From Apostichopus japonicus (taxonomy: Eukaryota; Echinodermata; Holothuroidea; Aspidochirotida; Stichopodidae), in contig NC_092571.1 of NCBI RefSeq assembly GCF_037975245.1, positions 14,071,417-14,135,416 on the forward strand: DNA of 64,000 nt, written 5' to 3'. Both the position numbers and the translations under genes were made by a program. The notes under the pieces are model-generated. The model saw only the letters and a list, made by a program, of their open reading frames with translations. It had not been told where the DNA came from and did not search any database. Position 1 is the stretch's first letter; the number at the start of each line of letters is the position of its first letter. Shown piece by piece: positions 23,431 to 34,369 of this stretch.

Positions 23431-24059
23431 ATTATCTCTTGACAAACGTGTTCAGCTGTCCGTAATACAAATAGGAATACCTTTTGTGATCCGGTGAGCA
23501 TTATCTCCGTATACATAAAAATTGAGGTGTCACAAGCAAGAGGCCAGGGAACCAGAATGAACACTCGGGAAGGGCCGTTTCCGGCCATCTGAGGGGTTTG
23601 TAAAACCAAAAATTTTCTTGTACGCTCCGCGCCAACCGATGGTGGCGCTCCGCTCAGATAGTCGTGCATACAACTTTGCAAATCTTGGCTACGCCCCTGA
23701 CCTTTAATGAATTTCTGTGGGTCAAACTCAAAGCTATTTCGAATGGAAAAAATTGTTAAGATATTAACAAAAAATAAACTCTAAATCGGAAGATTCCTAC
23801 ATTAGCAACTAGCATGATTTCCCATCAATTTGTCTCGAAAGAAAACTTGTTCCTTGTTTCCCAATTTGCACATTGGATATTGCAGTGCTAGTATGCATAT
23901 TTTCCTTGAGGGGGGGGGGGCGTTGATGGAGTGATGTGTATACGCAAATAAGATAATACAATAAGAGTTGTAAAGGCTACTAAATATAAGGCTGCATCAG
24001 TCTAATCGAATTTCTGCAAAGTGATGTCGGTGCCCCCCCCCCCCAGATTAAAAGTGCTT
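23431..24059. other. Non-coding, probably repetitive
   Basis: No gene is supported. A G run (23910-23920) and a C run (24033-24044) are present. The phrase near 23600-23660 (cttgtacgctccgcgcc) has the look of an old repeat, but no family could be named. Confidence 0.45.
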
Positions 24060-24140
24060 CCGCCGCCCTCGTCATCAGTCAATGATAGATGAAAAGTACA
24101 AATATCCTCTCGCTGAAGGTTGAAGGTTGAACTCAAGGAA
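24060..24140 (-). pseudogene. Short Ig exon relic, copy A
   Basis: The sequence catcagtcaatgatagatga and its surroundings match 49.08-49.16 kb, where they form the end of a V-like domain (LSLTD region) of a decayed Ig exon. Here only about 80 bp survive; the second Ig domain present at 48717-49035 is missing. Confidence 0.55.
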
Positions 24141-25307
24141 AGTACCACGAGTAATCCTCCTGAATATATTGAACATTAAGTTAAGTAAATATTTATTGAC
24201 TTTGCAGCGAACATTTCCTATTTTACCTTTATTATAAAAGAAAGGTCATTGCCACTTAAAGATTACCGACACATATATTGGGCTAGAAACGAAATATAGC
24301 AGTATTACGTTAAGTCATACGAATGCAACAAAATACACGGACTGAATGTAAAGAAAACTGACGACGCTCTCACATGCAATATCAGACTTAACATAACTCT
24401 GTGAGCCTTCTACCTTAATTAGCTATGAATAATTGACGAATGCTTCCACAATGTTACGTTACATTGTAGACACCTAAACCTAAATGCATGACTAAGATAA
24501 ATACACTTCCATCTTAAGCATTAAGCAAAAAGTATTAATAGTAATACTTCCGGAAGAACCTTTCCAACCACTCATATATACTCTATATAGAATTCCTGTT
24601 TCCATATGAAATCAATGTAATATTTATCGAGTTTTTGAGAAAAACGAGATTAGAAAGCACTGATGCTATCTTTAATAATTTCGCACAGACTGAGTGCGTA
24701 TTACTTCGGTAAAAGTATATTCAACATTGTGTATTAATCAAGTCGGTTCATCATTTGATTTATATGATGTAGTTCTCGAGGACCCGCGCGCCACTTTAAA
24801 TTAGCTTTGCCATTTAGGACTTTTTCTTGTCGATAATTTACCATGTTAATACAGTTTTAAACTAGTAACACTAGTAACACTGCCAAAAATGCATGAAAGT
24901 GTTACTTCACGAACGTGATACAATTATGATATATCACTAGTGTCACCTACATTATTTTATTGGATCTAAGAGTGATTATAATCGCAATGACCAATGAGAC
25001 TCATCTATTATTATTTTCATATATTATAAGGAAGTGATCTGGAGCGTGATAAAAAAGGCAAATCAGACCTTATTGTGAACTTTATGAACTGCTTTTCTGC
25101 AAGTTGTGTTTGTTTTTTTTTTTCTTCGTTTAAAGTGATAGCGTCTGTCAAGACGACGAGGTTGTGTGCATAAATTTAAAACTTACCAGCCCTACCGATG
25201 GAGAAATTATTCAAGATATTATCACTTTCCCACGAAATATAATTGAAGTGATGGGTAATAAATGTCATTCATTTATTTGATTTTCTTAATGATAAATAAA
25301 TATCATC
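24141..25307. other. Non-coding duplicated sequence
   Basis: Collinear with 49.17-50.4 kb in segment B. No exon is seen. Confidence 0.6.
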
Positions 25308-26019
25308 TCACAAAGGAGATCGGCAGATTACTAAGCGTTTTATGACTGCTAACTGTATATAACGTGAATAATGCTTCTTAAAACTACAGTCATTTGGTTC
25401 AATAACGTACAAGTCTACAACTGGATATGCGTCTGGAATGGAACATGTCAGTTCAAATTTATAGTCATTATTCGGATGTAAAGTAAGATTTTTCCTTTCA
25501 CATAGGAGAGGTGCATTAGGAAGATAAATGGTAAACAGACGATAAGTATGTTGAACGAGAAGTATGTTATAGTAATCATGGAACAATGACACATGGTAGG
25601 TTCCAGCATCTTCTGGTTGGAGGTTTAGGATTGAAAAATCAAAATCATGAAAGTACGATGGATAATCTCCGTGTGAGTATTCTACTTGAAATAAATAACG
25701 ATTGACTGTATGATTATCATACGACCAGAAAAGCCCAGTGTGAGCAAAAGTACGGGTAGATGTTTCTCCGGTGTGGGCCATCTCAGTGAAGTTCAACTCT
25801 ACTCGAAGCATATATATTATATATATCATTTTTATATTTATCTTTACATGAAAAGGAAATATCTCGAAAGGCAAAGTCACATCCTACAACCGAATAGCAA
25901 TCTGTCGATTTCATAGCTGGTCCATCTTGACAATTAAAATCACAATCGCTACACTCGGAAAAAGACATTAACTGCAACAATAGGAAGAAGAAAATATCAG
26001 AAAAATGTACAATCGCCAT
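25308..26019 (-). pseudogene. Ig-family receptor exon, copy A, frameshifted and truncated
   Basis: Paralogue of the intact exon at 50589-51378. The first frame (26019-25783) gives a signal peptide (MAIVHFSDIFFFLLLQLMSF) and the Cys-rich start with CQDGPAMKSTDCYSVVGCDF. Then a frame change near 25790-25840, in an AT-repeat-like stretch, moves the V-like domain into a second frame (MAHTGETSTRTFAHTG, NRYLFQVEY, PEDAGTYHVSLF). That frame continues into the second Ig domain (FELTCSIPDAYPVVDLYV) but diverges after KKHYSR and stops at 25308, losing the second half of the domain and the splice donor seen in B. It is most likely a pseudogene unless the frameshift is an assembly error. Confidence 0.8.
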
Positions 26020-26049
26020 TTTTAAAGAGATCTTATCTTACAATATTTA

Positions 26050-26165
26050 CGCTGTGCGTTATAACTACCGTTGATTAGCTCTGCAGTGTAGTCTCCTTTC
26101 GATAGAAACCAATAGTTGACAGTAGGTATTCTAGAAGCGATTAAGGTTCGTGCGCATGCTCGGAA
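26050..26165 (-). promoter_or_regulatory. Conserved 5' flank of Ig gene (A copy)
   Basis: About 115 bp upstream of the start codon are nearly identical to 51400-51515, although the coding copies differ more. The stretch contains GTGCGCATGC at 26150-26159, an NRF1-like half-palindrome. No TATA box is evident. A promoter or 5' UTR role is inferred from position and conservation. Confidence 0.45.
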
Positions 26166-26327
26166 GCGTTCGCAAAGCATTGTTACTTTCCATCAACTCG
26201 AATACCCGTTTCTCACAGTCTTGTGATAGACTGTGAAACACCCTTGCTCTACATAGGCTATACTTATACATTGGGGTCTTTAGTTTGTGAATATAATATA
26301 TAATGTACGAGCTATCTCGTTATCCAA

Positions 26328-26434
26328 AAGTGATTTTTACGTGACCCGCCATGCGGGATCCAAAACGTCATGGCGAAACGGCACTACCGAACCATCCCAT
26401 GCTGATAAACGAAACTCAAGTCAAGGGAGCCAAA
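26328..26434 (-). mobile_element. Very short LINE 3' end
   Basis: The last ~100 bp of the LINE in minus orientation, with the 3' hairpin CCCGC-atg-GCGGG and the line reading acggcactaccgaaccatcc. It is 5'-truncated inside the 3' UTR. Confidence 0.85.
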
Positions 26435-26541
26435 GATGTCATTTTTCAAGAAAGATCATGATATGAAACGTCGTTTTCCAGTCAAGGGAGCCAAAAAAGT
26501 CATTTTTCAAGAAAGATCATGATATGAAACGTCGTTTTCCA
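26420..26541. repeat. Two-copy 61-bp tandem duplication
   Basis: Units 26420-26480 and 26481-26541 differ at only a few positions. Each starts in the LINE end (gtcaagggagccaaa) and ends in non-LINE sequence (gaaacgtcgttttcca), so the duplication arose after the LINE insertion. Confidence 0.9.
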
Positions 26542-28405
26542 AAGTGTCCAAAAAAAATCCAAAGTGTCGGGGAAATTTCACATTGCACTTAATGTGAAAT
26601 AATTCTACGAGGCTGTATGAAACCGTATGCAGTCGATATGATATAGACGTGAACACTTAAGAGAATAAAGATGATTCTAACTGTTATTAATTTTGTTCTT
26701 GGTTTATAATTATATTTCACATTGAAATTCACATTAGCCTGACAACAACAAATATGATATAAAGAGTGTGAAGTCATATAACCAGAATACACTACCCACT
26801 TACTGAACAAGGATAATGGGTTTTAATATGCCTATCGATTTTTTCTTTACAGAAATCGAACGTAGTTAAATTTTAAATGGTGAGTGCTGGGAGATCATAA
26901 TACTGACCAGAAAATGTTGCTTACACGTGGCTTTTGAAACAGTACCCAACAGTAACATCAAATCAAGTTTTAGTATGTAGCGAATGTTATTAATATACTT
27001 TCATACTGAGTAAGACATAGAAAAACAGAGAATGAGAATGCAACGTGGAGCTTGAAATGAAGCACTGACAGAGCATAAGCATATAGACATCATCTTTATC
27101 ATCTTAAAGTGATACATTCGTGAAAAACGGAATGACTGTACCTGAAAGTGATGACGCCCTCAGGTGAAACCTTGAACAAACTGAATTCGTCAGCTTTCTA
27201 CTTTAATCTGCTCTGGTGACCTGACGAGTCAATTCAAAATGCGATGCAACAGTGTAGATAACAACACATCATCAATTGACGGCTAAAATAAAATCTCCCA
27301 TATCTGGTATTAACAAAAAATCCGGATTTACTATTCTGGTGTTTTTTGTTTTTTTGCTTTATATTTCACAACCAGGTGAATTAATATATTCATGGTTCTC
27401 GATCATCCGCATCGAATTACTTTTAACGTTACTTTATCACAGCTTAATTGCAACAGGCTCGTGAACTCATATGGTAGGAAGATTAGTAAAACGCACTTAC
27501 AAATGGTGAGACATTTATTTACCTTACATTGCTTTTTTGGTAGAATCCTTCACCCTTACATATTGAATAATTTCTGTAATATAATTAATCGCATTGTTCA
27601 TTGTGCCGTTATCAGGTAATTTATATTAACTATGCACACCTCGATAACGAGAGTCCAAGCCGGCTTAGAACTCAATTCGTTTTCAAAGAATATGCCAAAA
27701 TTTTAACAAAGAACTGAACACCAGTCTCCATTTCGCTGGTCCTCTAACCCACCTTACCTAATAACCATCCGTATATAATGGTAGTTCTATAATGTGGAAA
27801 TATATTCAAATTCACTTCAGAAAACGAAAAGACACCTGATGTCATCCTTGTTAACGAATATTTAAAGTGATTTCTTTATTGTGGTTTATTACCCTGTCTT
27901 ATATCATGTTTTACTTTTACTGCTGTTGTTATTACTTTTAGGTTTTCTTAAGTTTGGTATTTTTATATTCCAGGTTTTGGTTCTTTTGTACAGTGCTCTT
28001 GAGCATGTTCTACTTTTACTGCTGTTGTTATTACTTTAGGTTTTCTTATGTTTGGTAATTTTATATTCCAGGTTTTGGTTCTTTTGTACAGTGCTCTTAA
28101 GCATGCATGTTTTATTTCATGATAACAGCACTTTAATATATATGGTATTTATTATATTATTATTATATTTCTTATTAAACTCTTTGTTTTTTCGCCAACA
28201 GCTAAATCACATGAATATTTCTGTCAGTTTTTTCAATCAAAGTAACTTCGTACATCTATGCATGTAAAGAATTTTAAAATTTACAGTCGCGTTTTGCCAG
28301 ATGTTTCAATGATTTTGGTTACTCTGAACATGCGTCTCTAACACTCGACGGCTTTTAGTCATACATAAAATAGGTATGAGTACATAAATGTTAGGTAGAG
28401 CTTAC
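26542..28405. other. Non-coding duplicated sequence
   Basis: From about 26940 this is collinear with 54.88-56.0 kb of segment B (shared ttcatggttctcgatcatcc near 27390). No conserved reading frame was found. The tandem duplication at 27905-28101 is specific to A. Confidence 0.6.
27905..28101. repeat. Two-copy ~99-bp tandem duplication
   Basis: Units 27905-28003 and 28004-28101 share cttttactgctgttgttatt and ccaggttttggttcttttgt. The corresponding B position (about 55.77 kb) lacks the unit. Confidence 0.88.
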
Positions 28406-28623
28406 CAAATAGACGGTATGTGTGTTGCAATACTGTCGGGCTGACAGCCCAGTCGCTGGTTGTACACTTCATGTCAATTTGATAAGTTCCAGCATCGTCT
28501 AGTTGGATATTTCGGATTGAGAAATTAAAGTTATAAAAGCAATCCCCATGGTCACAATAAAGGTATTCAACTTGGAATAGATAACGCTCATAAGTATGAT
28601 ATGAAGTTCAAATCTAATCTAAG

Positions 28624-28710
<87 letters not shown>

Positions 28711-28855
28711 AGGAAATATTTCGAAACGATAAGTCACAGCCTGTTGAATTTACTGTAGGTCCATCTTGACAGTGATAATCACAATCAATATCTTCGGAAA
28801 ATGAAAAAGTGATAAGAAAAATTAAAAAACAATGTAAAACAGGTTCAAATCCCAT
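28406..28855 (-). pseudogene. Ig V-like exon with AT microsatellite inside
   Basis: The start codon at 28855 opens a signal peptide (MGFEPVLHCFLIFLITFSF) and the Cys-rich start (DCDYHCQDGPTVNSTGCDL). Then an (AT)n run at about 28626-28707 reads as alternating Tyr-Ile. After it, the region that should carry HTGE and the aromatic strand is missing. The end of the V domain (IRNIQLDDAGTYQIDMKC) resumes and closes at HTYRLF with a donor gtaagc (exon edge 28406, phase 1). Unlike the exon at 50589-51378 this one ends after the V domain. The internal deletion and microsatellite make a folded domain unlikely. Confidence 0.68.
28626..28707. repeat. (AT)n microsatellite, about 40 units
   Basis: Uninterrupted AT dinucleotide run within the Ig exon. 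The B copy has only a short run at 56294-56308. Confidence 0.95.
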
Positions 28856-28989
28856 ATCGATAGATCGCGGTATTGTGACAATGATACACAGTAAATATGT
28901 TGAATTTATTGCAACACTTCGCACATCTGTCTGTAAAGCGAGGAGCGCTGTTGATGAATCAAAACAAGGAGTTGTTCCTAAGTAAAACC

Positions 28990-29004
28990 CGTGCATGCGC
29001 ACTT
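28990..29004 (-). promoter_or_regulatory. GCATGCGCAC motif upstream of Ig exon
   Basis: GCATGCGCAC at 28993-29002 lies about 140 bp upstream of the start at 28855. The same core occurs upstream of the other Ig exons (26150, 51491; variant GGATGCGCAC near 56603). An NRF1-like site is inferred. Confidence 0.35.
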
Positions 29005-29256
29005 GTTTGTTTTTCATTTGAATAATATATGTGCTGATTCAAAATGAAAATGACCAGGCTGACAATGATTTTTTCCTTTATGGCTGCGTGACAATAAAAA
29101 TTAATTTAAACTTGTTGTTTCGAGAGATGGAAGTCTGCTGATGTCTGTAGTGTTTTCATAACCTTTCAACTTGTAATCGTAATGGATGCAAAGCAGTTGA
29201 AAACGCTCAGATGATTTTATTTTTACATGCAAGTCAAACATGTATTGGATTCCCTG

Positions 29257-29278
29257 CACTCTTAGAACTACCGGTTCA
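29257..29278 (+). repeat. Left terminal inverted repeat
   Basis: CACTCTTAGAACTACCGGTT followed by CA. It pairs with 35954-35975 in inverse orientation. Confidence 0.7.
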
Positions 29279-29499
29279 TTTAAATGATCCGATTTCCGTG
29301 TCACTTTAATTTGAACCGTTTCTGATCACTCTGAACCGTTTACGCAATCACTTCGAACCTATTTTGCATGCATGGTGGGAAAGTCTTCAAACGCTTTTGA
29401 ACCAGTTCCCTGATCAACAGCAATGCAGAATTCCCATTGGTCGAAAGCAACCTATTGGTCACGTGCCTTCTGACGCTGAACCTATGACTCGAGTGAACG

Positions 29500-32400
29500 A
29501 TGGAATTTGTTGAAGAAAAGCTTGTAGAATGGGGTCTTGGAACGTTTGTCGCATTCTTCAAAGGTAAAATGTTATGAAAAGTTACCAGAGCAGCATTTTT
29601 CTGACTCCAGTTGCTCTATTAATTTAAACTTTCTTTCCAAAAATGCAATTTTCTGTACGTAATACTGTAGATTGTCGAATGGAGCCGTTGTGATGTAGGC
29701 TCGCCTTTTCTACGGTTACGTATATCGTGACCCATTAGGTATACGTACAGTATTCTAGGCCTTACTTAGGCAATCACGTTACTTACACCCACAGGCACTC
29801 GTAACGTTAAATATGTGTGAAGGCCGAGTATTATAAATGTTACGTATATAAGCGCTGGTAGACTTAGCACTATTTTTCATTCACATGGAACAACTGTGAA
29901 AATACCATACATAGCTCTCGCTAAGCCCAATGGACAGTCAGCAACCCAGCTAAACAAAACTAATAGTGATAATTATAGATTCAGTGTCACCTCTATTATT
30001 TGTCACTTAATTTAAAATTCAATATATCAGCAAAACCGCATTGTCACAAAACAAAATTAGCAACAACATCCTTAGCCCATGCATTTTGGGTGTACTGCTC
30101 ACTTGTATGAACATTCAGGTAGGGCTTGGGTGTCATATTGTCACCGTACATACTCTGAGCAGAAGTAGGCAGCATGCAATATTTCAATGTGAATCTGTCG
30201 GTAGATTTTTAGTTAACTTCAACTTGGCCGTAGGTGTCCTGCCTCTGGTATACATACAAGCTCATTGTCATGCCCATGCATCATTGCGTTTTATGAGATA
30301 GTGTTTCGCGAATCTATATATCTACCAAACACATCCATAGTGCATGAATTCGTGTTGTGCTCCTACCACTTCGTTGATTCGGGTTGACTTTGCAGTTTTA
30401 AGCACTAGCAGTACTGTACCCAGCATACTAACGTTTAAGCACTACTGCAATGTTAGCGAGTAGTTTGCTGTGTCGGTGAGTTAATTGTGCTCTTGGGTAT
30501 TACTTTGCTTCGCAGAAGCACTGTTAAGGTCATTGATGTGATTCTGTGAACGCACAGTATAGCCTACACTCTGAGTCTGTGACCTACTGTATGTAGTATT
30601 TTGCTTTTTATTTTCCTTTGTACCAGTATCCTTTTTCCTTTGATTTATCTTTGTCAGTATCAGGCATTCATCAATGGTCCAGATAAAAAAATGAAGAGCA
30701 AATGTGGGCTTCCTTATCCTGGGTCCCCCTTTGGCTAGGGTTCTGGATATGGTGAACCTACATTTCCACGTGGCCTGACGCAACCAGCCAAAATACAACA
30801 GACCATTATTCTTTGGTATGAAATATGTTAAGTTAGCTGTAGTATATGTTGAACAGAAAGTTATATATCCAAGTTGCCCCCTTAGGTTTACTGTATTTAT
30901 ACTTCTTTTTACAGGATATTCGAGGAATACTTCAAAAGCTTCAAAAAAGAACAATAATTGAGGAAATGGAAGCAGGATTACTAGGCTACCACTCCAGGAA
31001 AAAGGTGGTGAATGCCCTAGTGTCTCACCTTATCACAACGTATGGAAAATAGTAAGTGTAGTATTGCCTTCTCATTACAATAAGGGTAAGCCCAGATGCT
31101 TCTCGGTGCATTCAGTGAATGTCGCAGTGGCATGGTCCCATTACAAACCATTTTGGACACCACTTTGTCGATGTTATGAATATGTTATGTTCATGATTTT
31201 GAACTCCTTGATGTTAAGAGCCTGTTTGGAAAAGTACCAAGGAAAGCGCTTACTTTCTTGCAGACTAATGCACTAAACAAGAGGACACTATTAATGAAAC
31301 AGTAGGGAGACTCATTGATTGCTTCAATTGTCTGGTTTATCTTTTTACATTTACAGTCCGAAGTCTGACGTAAAATTGGCCATGGCCAAAGCCATAGTAA
31401 GAGATTTCAAGCAACTAGATAATGAAGATCGTGACGGCTACGTAAGTTTAACTTTATATTGAATGTAAGTCCTGCTGCAATTTAAATATTATACAACTGC
31501 CTCATATTCTTTGAACACTTCTTAACTTCCTATGAAGAAATGATGGCACAGCATCAGGGTCCTAGATAAGAGCTCTGTAATTGCTTTACTTCTTGGCAGT
31601 GTAGAATTTTATGAACCAATGAAAGTTTTATCATGATATGATGTATTTTATCCTTGTGTGTACTATTTACTTCTACAGATGATTTTAGTGAAGACCTTTC
31701 ATCCATGGTGACATGGTTAAAGTGCCATATTGCCCCTGCAGACCAGGTTCTAGAGTTCATGGCAAAGACTGCAAAGGCCAGAGCTGCTGACATCAGGGAC
31801 AATAAACAGAAGAAATTCTCAGATATCTTAAAAGAATATCCAAGACTTATAGATACTGATGGAATGGTACGTAAATGGTATGTAATCTACAAACAGCACA
31901 GAGATGCACTTTAAGTACATGTGGTGACGACAAAAACAAATATGCTTTTTACGTGACCCGCCATGCGGGATACAAAACGTCACGGCCAAACGGCACTACC
32001 GAACCATCCCATTCTGACAAACGAAACTAAGGTCTAGCGAGCCAAAAAAACATACGCCCGCCGACCTGCAGAGACAAAACGCCCAACCCCCCCCCCCCCA
32101 CTCAAACATTCAAAAACGTACAGAAGGACGACCCGCACGCAGCGAAACGAAAAACCCCTCCCCAGCACACCAGCATAGATTGTGATCTCCACCTGGAATA
32201 CAGGGCCTTACTGTTAGTGTACTTCTATTGACATTCTGACATTTGTTATCGTAGGTAGAACAAGACTTCAAGATTTTGTTTCCTGAGGCATGTGATGCCC
32301 TATTCATGAAGTGGCCGAGCCTGGAAGAGAAGGTATTGGCCTATGCAAACAAGCAGGTTGATTGGAAAGATATATTACATTTTCATGGAAACCTTTCAAC

Positions 32401-33635
32401 TAGTAAGTGATTTTCTATTTTTTGTTAATCAATTGTTTTCATTTTGCATTTCTGGCGAAGAAGGGCTTGGGTTTCTGCTAAAAAGGTAGTCCATTTCTAA
32501 TACTTTTTTAACAAAAAAATACTTAATGTGACACTTCCTATTTCTTTTTAGTAACAATATTGAACTGTCTTGAAACAGGAATAAGAGCATTCCTTATTCC
32601 ATTTACAGTTTGCTTAGGTGGTGCCATTTCTCATAGTGGAATGTCTCAGTCAGAAAAAAAATGCATATACAGTTACTGCATATTGTAAATCCTTACCTAA
32701 TTTATTTAAATGGTGAACATGCTGTATGTCTGTTTTTCATTTAATTGGACAATACATTGCGTCCATTCTAATACCAAAAAATATGCTGATGTATGCATAG
32801 CATAAACAATTGATAGGCCTTCCCAATCAATGTTGGAGAAGACATGCTTCATTTCACTAGATCAAGCATATCAATAATCAAACGTGGTGTGCCACAATGT
32901 TCTTTCCTGAACCTAGAAATAGGTAGATAGTGAAACAGAACGAGGTTAATATTGAAGTGATACGAATTTATTACTTTGAGAGGCATTATTTTTAAAAATC
33001 ACATATCAACATGGCCTCACTTGTAAGATAACGACACCCCCTCCCCCCCCCCCAAAAAAAACGGGATAATCAAATTCATGATGGGCGATGCTACACACTG
33101 TGGGTAACACCATCAGTCTACTCAACTCAATGTCTACTCAAAGGAAAACGCTTTAAAAATCTGAGACCAATGTTTTTCACTCTGAACTTTATTACTTTTT
33201 TTCAGATGAGAAAAGGAGTAATATTGCCATCCAGGTGCTTCCTTTGCTCTTTCCTCCTGGTATGTCAAGGACAGTTGGTAAGAAAGGCCCAAACAAGCAT
33301 GCCACCATTCCTGAAGCTTTGTGCCGTTTCATTCAGTTTGAGGAGGTAAGAGTAACACAGTGAAAGAGAACAAGAACACACAAACAAATATATATATGTA
33401 TATATATATATATATATCTATCAAACAAGGCCCTGTTTCCACTTAAGAATGATACCCTGAGTTTGGAATCAAACTTCCTACCTTGCTGAATCTGTGATCA
33501 TTTATATTGATACACATAAGTTTACATGACAGCAGATGCAAAACAGCTACTTCTATTGGCCCGCAAAATAAATGTTTATGTATTACATAATACTTGTTAA
33601 TACAAAATATATTTGATATGAATATATATTTAATA

Positions 33636-33682
<47 letters not shown>

Positions 33683-34369
33683 ATATACATACAAATATAT
33701 AAATACATGTTCTGTTCAAGGGTACCAAAATGGGGTAAAATACCCATTCCAAGTGCAATTGATTTAACCAAAATGCTGTCTTTAAAACTTTGTTGTTTAC
33801 CAAACATTAGATTAGAAAAAAAGGTAGTCATAAGATACTTTTTAAACCTGGTCATACAAAAGGGTTAAAACTAGCGAAGCTAGCTTAAACTCTTTTTAGG
33901 GTATAGTGCAATTTTCATAATTCCAGTTAAAAGATATGCAAGTTTGAGTCGCTCTCAAAGGCCCGCCAAAGTCTGATCTCGTTGGTGGTATTGGGGTGGG
34001 GCATATAATTGTCAAGCTCTTAATTTTAATGGAAAGTTTAATCTGAATACTGTTTCCCCTTATTCTCTTCTTTAGATTGGCACAAACATACCAGACTTTC
34101 TGGAAAACATGCAGCAGTTGCAGCCGTTTATGTTGGCCTTAGGGGAAAGGGAATGCGCAGAACAAGTCTTTGTTGTCGTGGCAGGGAAGAACATTTCATG
34201 TGGCAACAGCCTTCTGAAGGCCTTAGATATATGTCTTAAAGTTATATACGTTTGGACATGGACTACCCATGGGAGTGTCAAAACACCTGGGATTTTATTC
34301 AAAAATGTATTTATGGTCTGGGTGGGGGAAAGGGTAAGAGCACCTCTGCCCCAAGTGTTACCCTGCTGA
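29500..34369 (+). CDS. SAMD3-like protein, multi-exon
   Basis: Exons read by eye: 29500-29563 (ATG, MEFVEEKLVEWGLGTFVAFF, the first helix of a SAM domain, donor gtaaaa), 30915-31051, 31357-31441, 31679-31866, 32255-32402, 33206-33345 and 34077-34369 (stop TGA). The products include NALVSHLITTYGKYPKSDVK, PADQVLEFMAKTAKAR, VEQDFKILFPEACDALFMKW, VLPLLFPPGM and CAEQVFVVVAGKNISCG. This is the pattern of the 'sterile alpha motif domain-containing protein 3-like' family, multicopy in fish and invertebrates and of unknown biochemical role. The exon completing the SAM domain (between 29564 and 30914) was not found. Junctions 31441/31679 and 33345/34077 are each one base out of phase, which means either decay or lost homopolymer bases; all other measurable junctions fit. 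Family call about 0.7, intactness uncertain. Confidence 0.65.
31944..32174 (-). mobile_element. 5'-truncated LINE 3' end within SAMD3-like intron
   Basis: About 230 bp of the LINE 3' end, almost identical to 3472-3690 of the full-length copy, so this is a recent insertion. It lies in the intron between exons 31679-31866 and 32255-32402 in antisense orientation and leaves both splice sites untouched. A C run at 32086-32099 matches the one at 3607-3620. Confidence 0.92.
32403..33205. other. Intron of SAMD3-like gene
   Basis: AT-rich intron bounded by gtaagt and ttttttcag. It contains a C run followed by an A run near 33043-33060. No nested gene is seen. Confidence 0.6.
33390..33720. repeat. 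AT/TA-rich simple repeats in intron
   Basis: (AT)n runs at about 33390-33417 and 33636-33690 lie within the intron 33346-34076. The open frames rich in Tyr-Ile on the minus strand here are products of the repeat. Confidence 0.85.

Larger units (their letters stand above)
187..29100. repeat. Segmental duplication, copy A
   Basis: This segment matches copy B (about 36.0-56.7 kb) in many collinear blocks: 540-1020 with 36.36-36.8 kb; 1440-3460 with 38.05-39.88 kb; 14.09-17.6 kb with 40.27-44.4 kb; the V-relic array; the transmembrane exon 21361-21445 with 47481-47565; 24.06-26.16 kb with 49.07-51.52 kb; and 26.94-29.10 kb with 54.88-56.72 kb. Copy-specific transposon insertions interrupt the alignment. 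A smaller block (3.2-3.46 plus 8.6-8.88 kb) recurs inside the same copy at 13.1-14.03 kb. Exact borders need a dot plot. Confidence 0.8.

Noticed and set aside
30481-30954. A 157-codon minus-strand frame
   Set aside because: It overlaps the intron and the exon at 30915 of the SAMD3-like gene on the other strand and has no recognisable domain.
33443-33855. Tyr-Ile-rich minus-strand frames
   Set aside because: They are products of (AT)n repeats inside an intron of the SAMD3-like gene.
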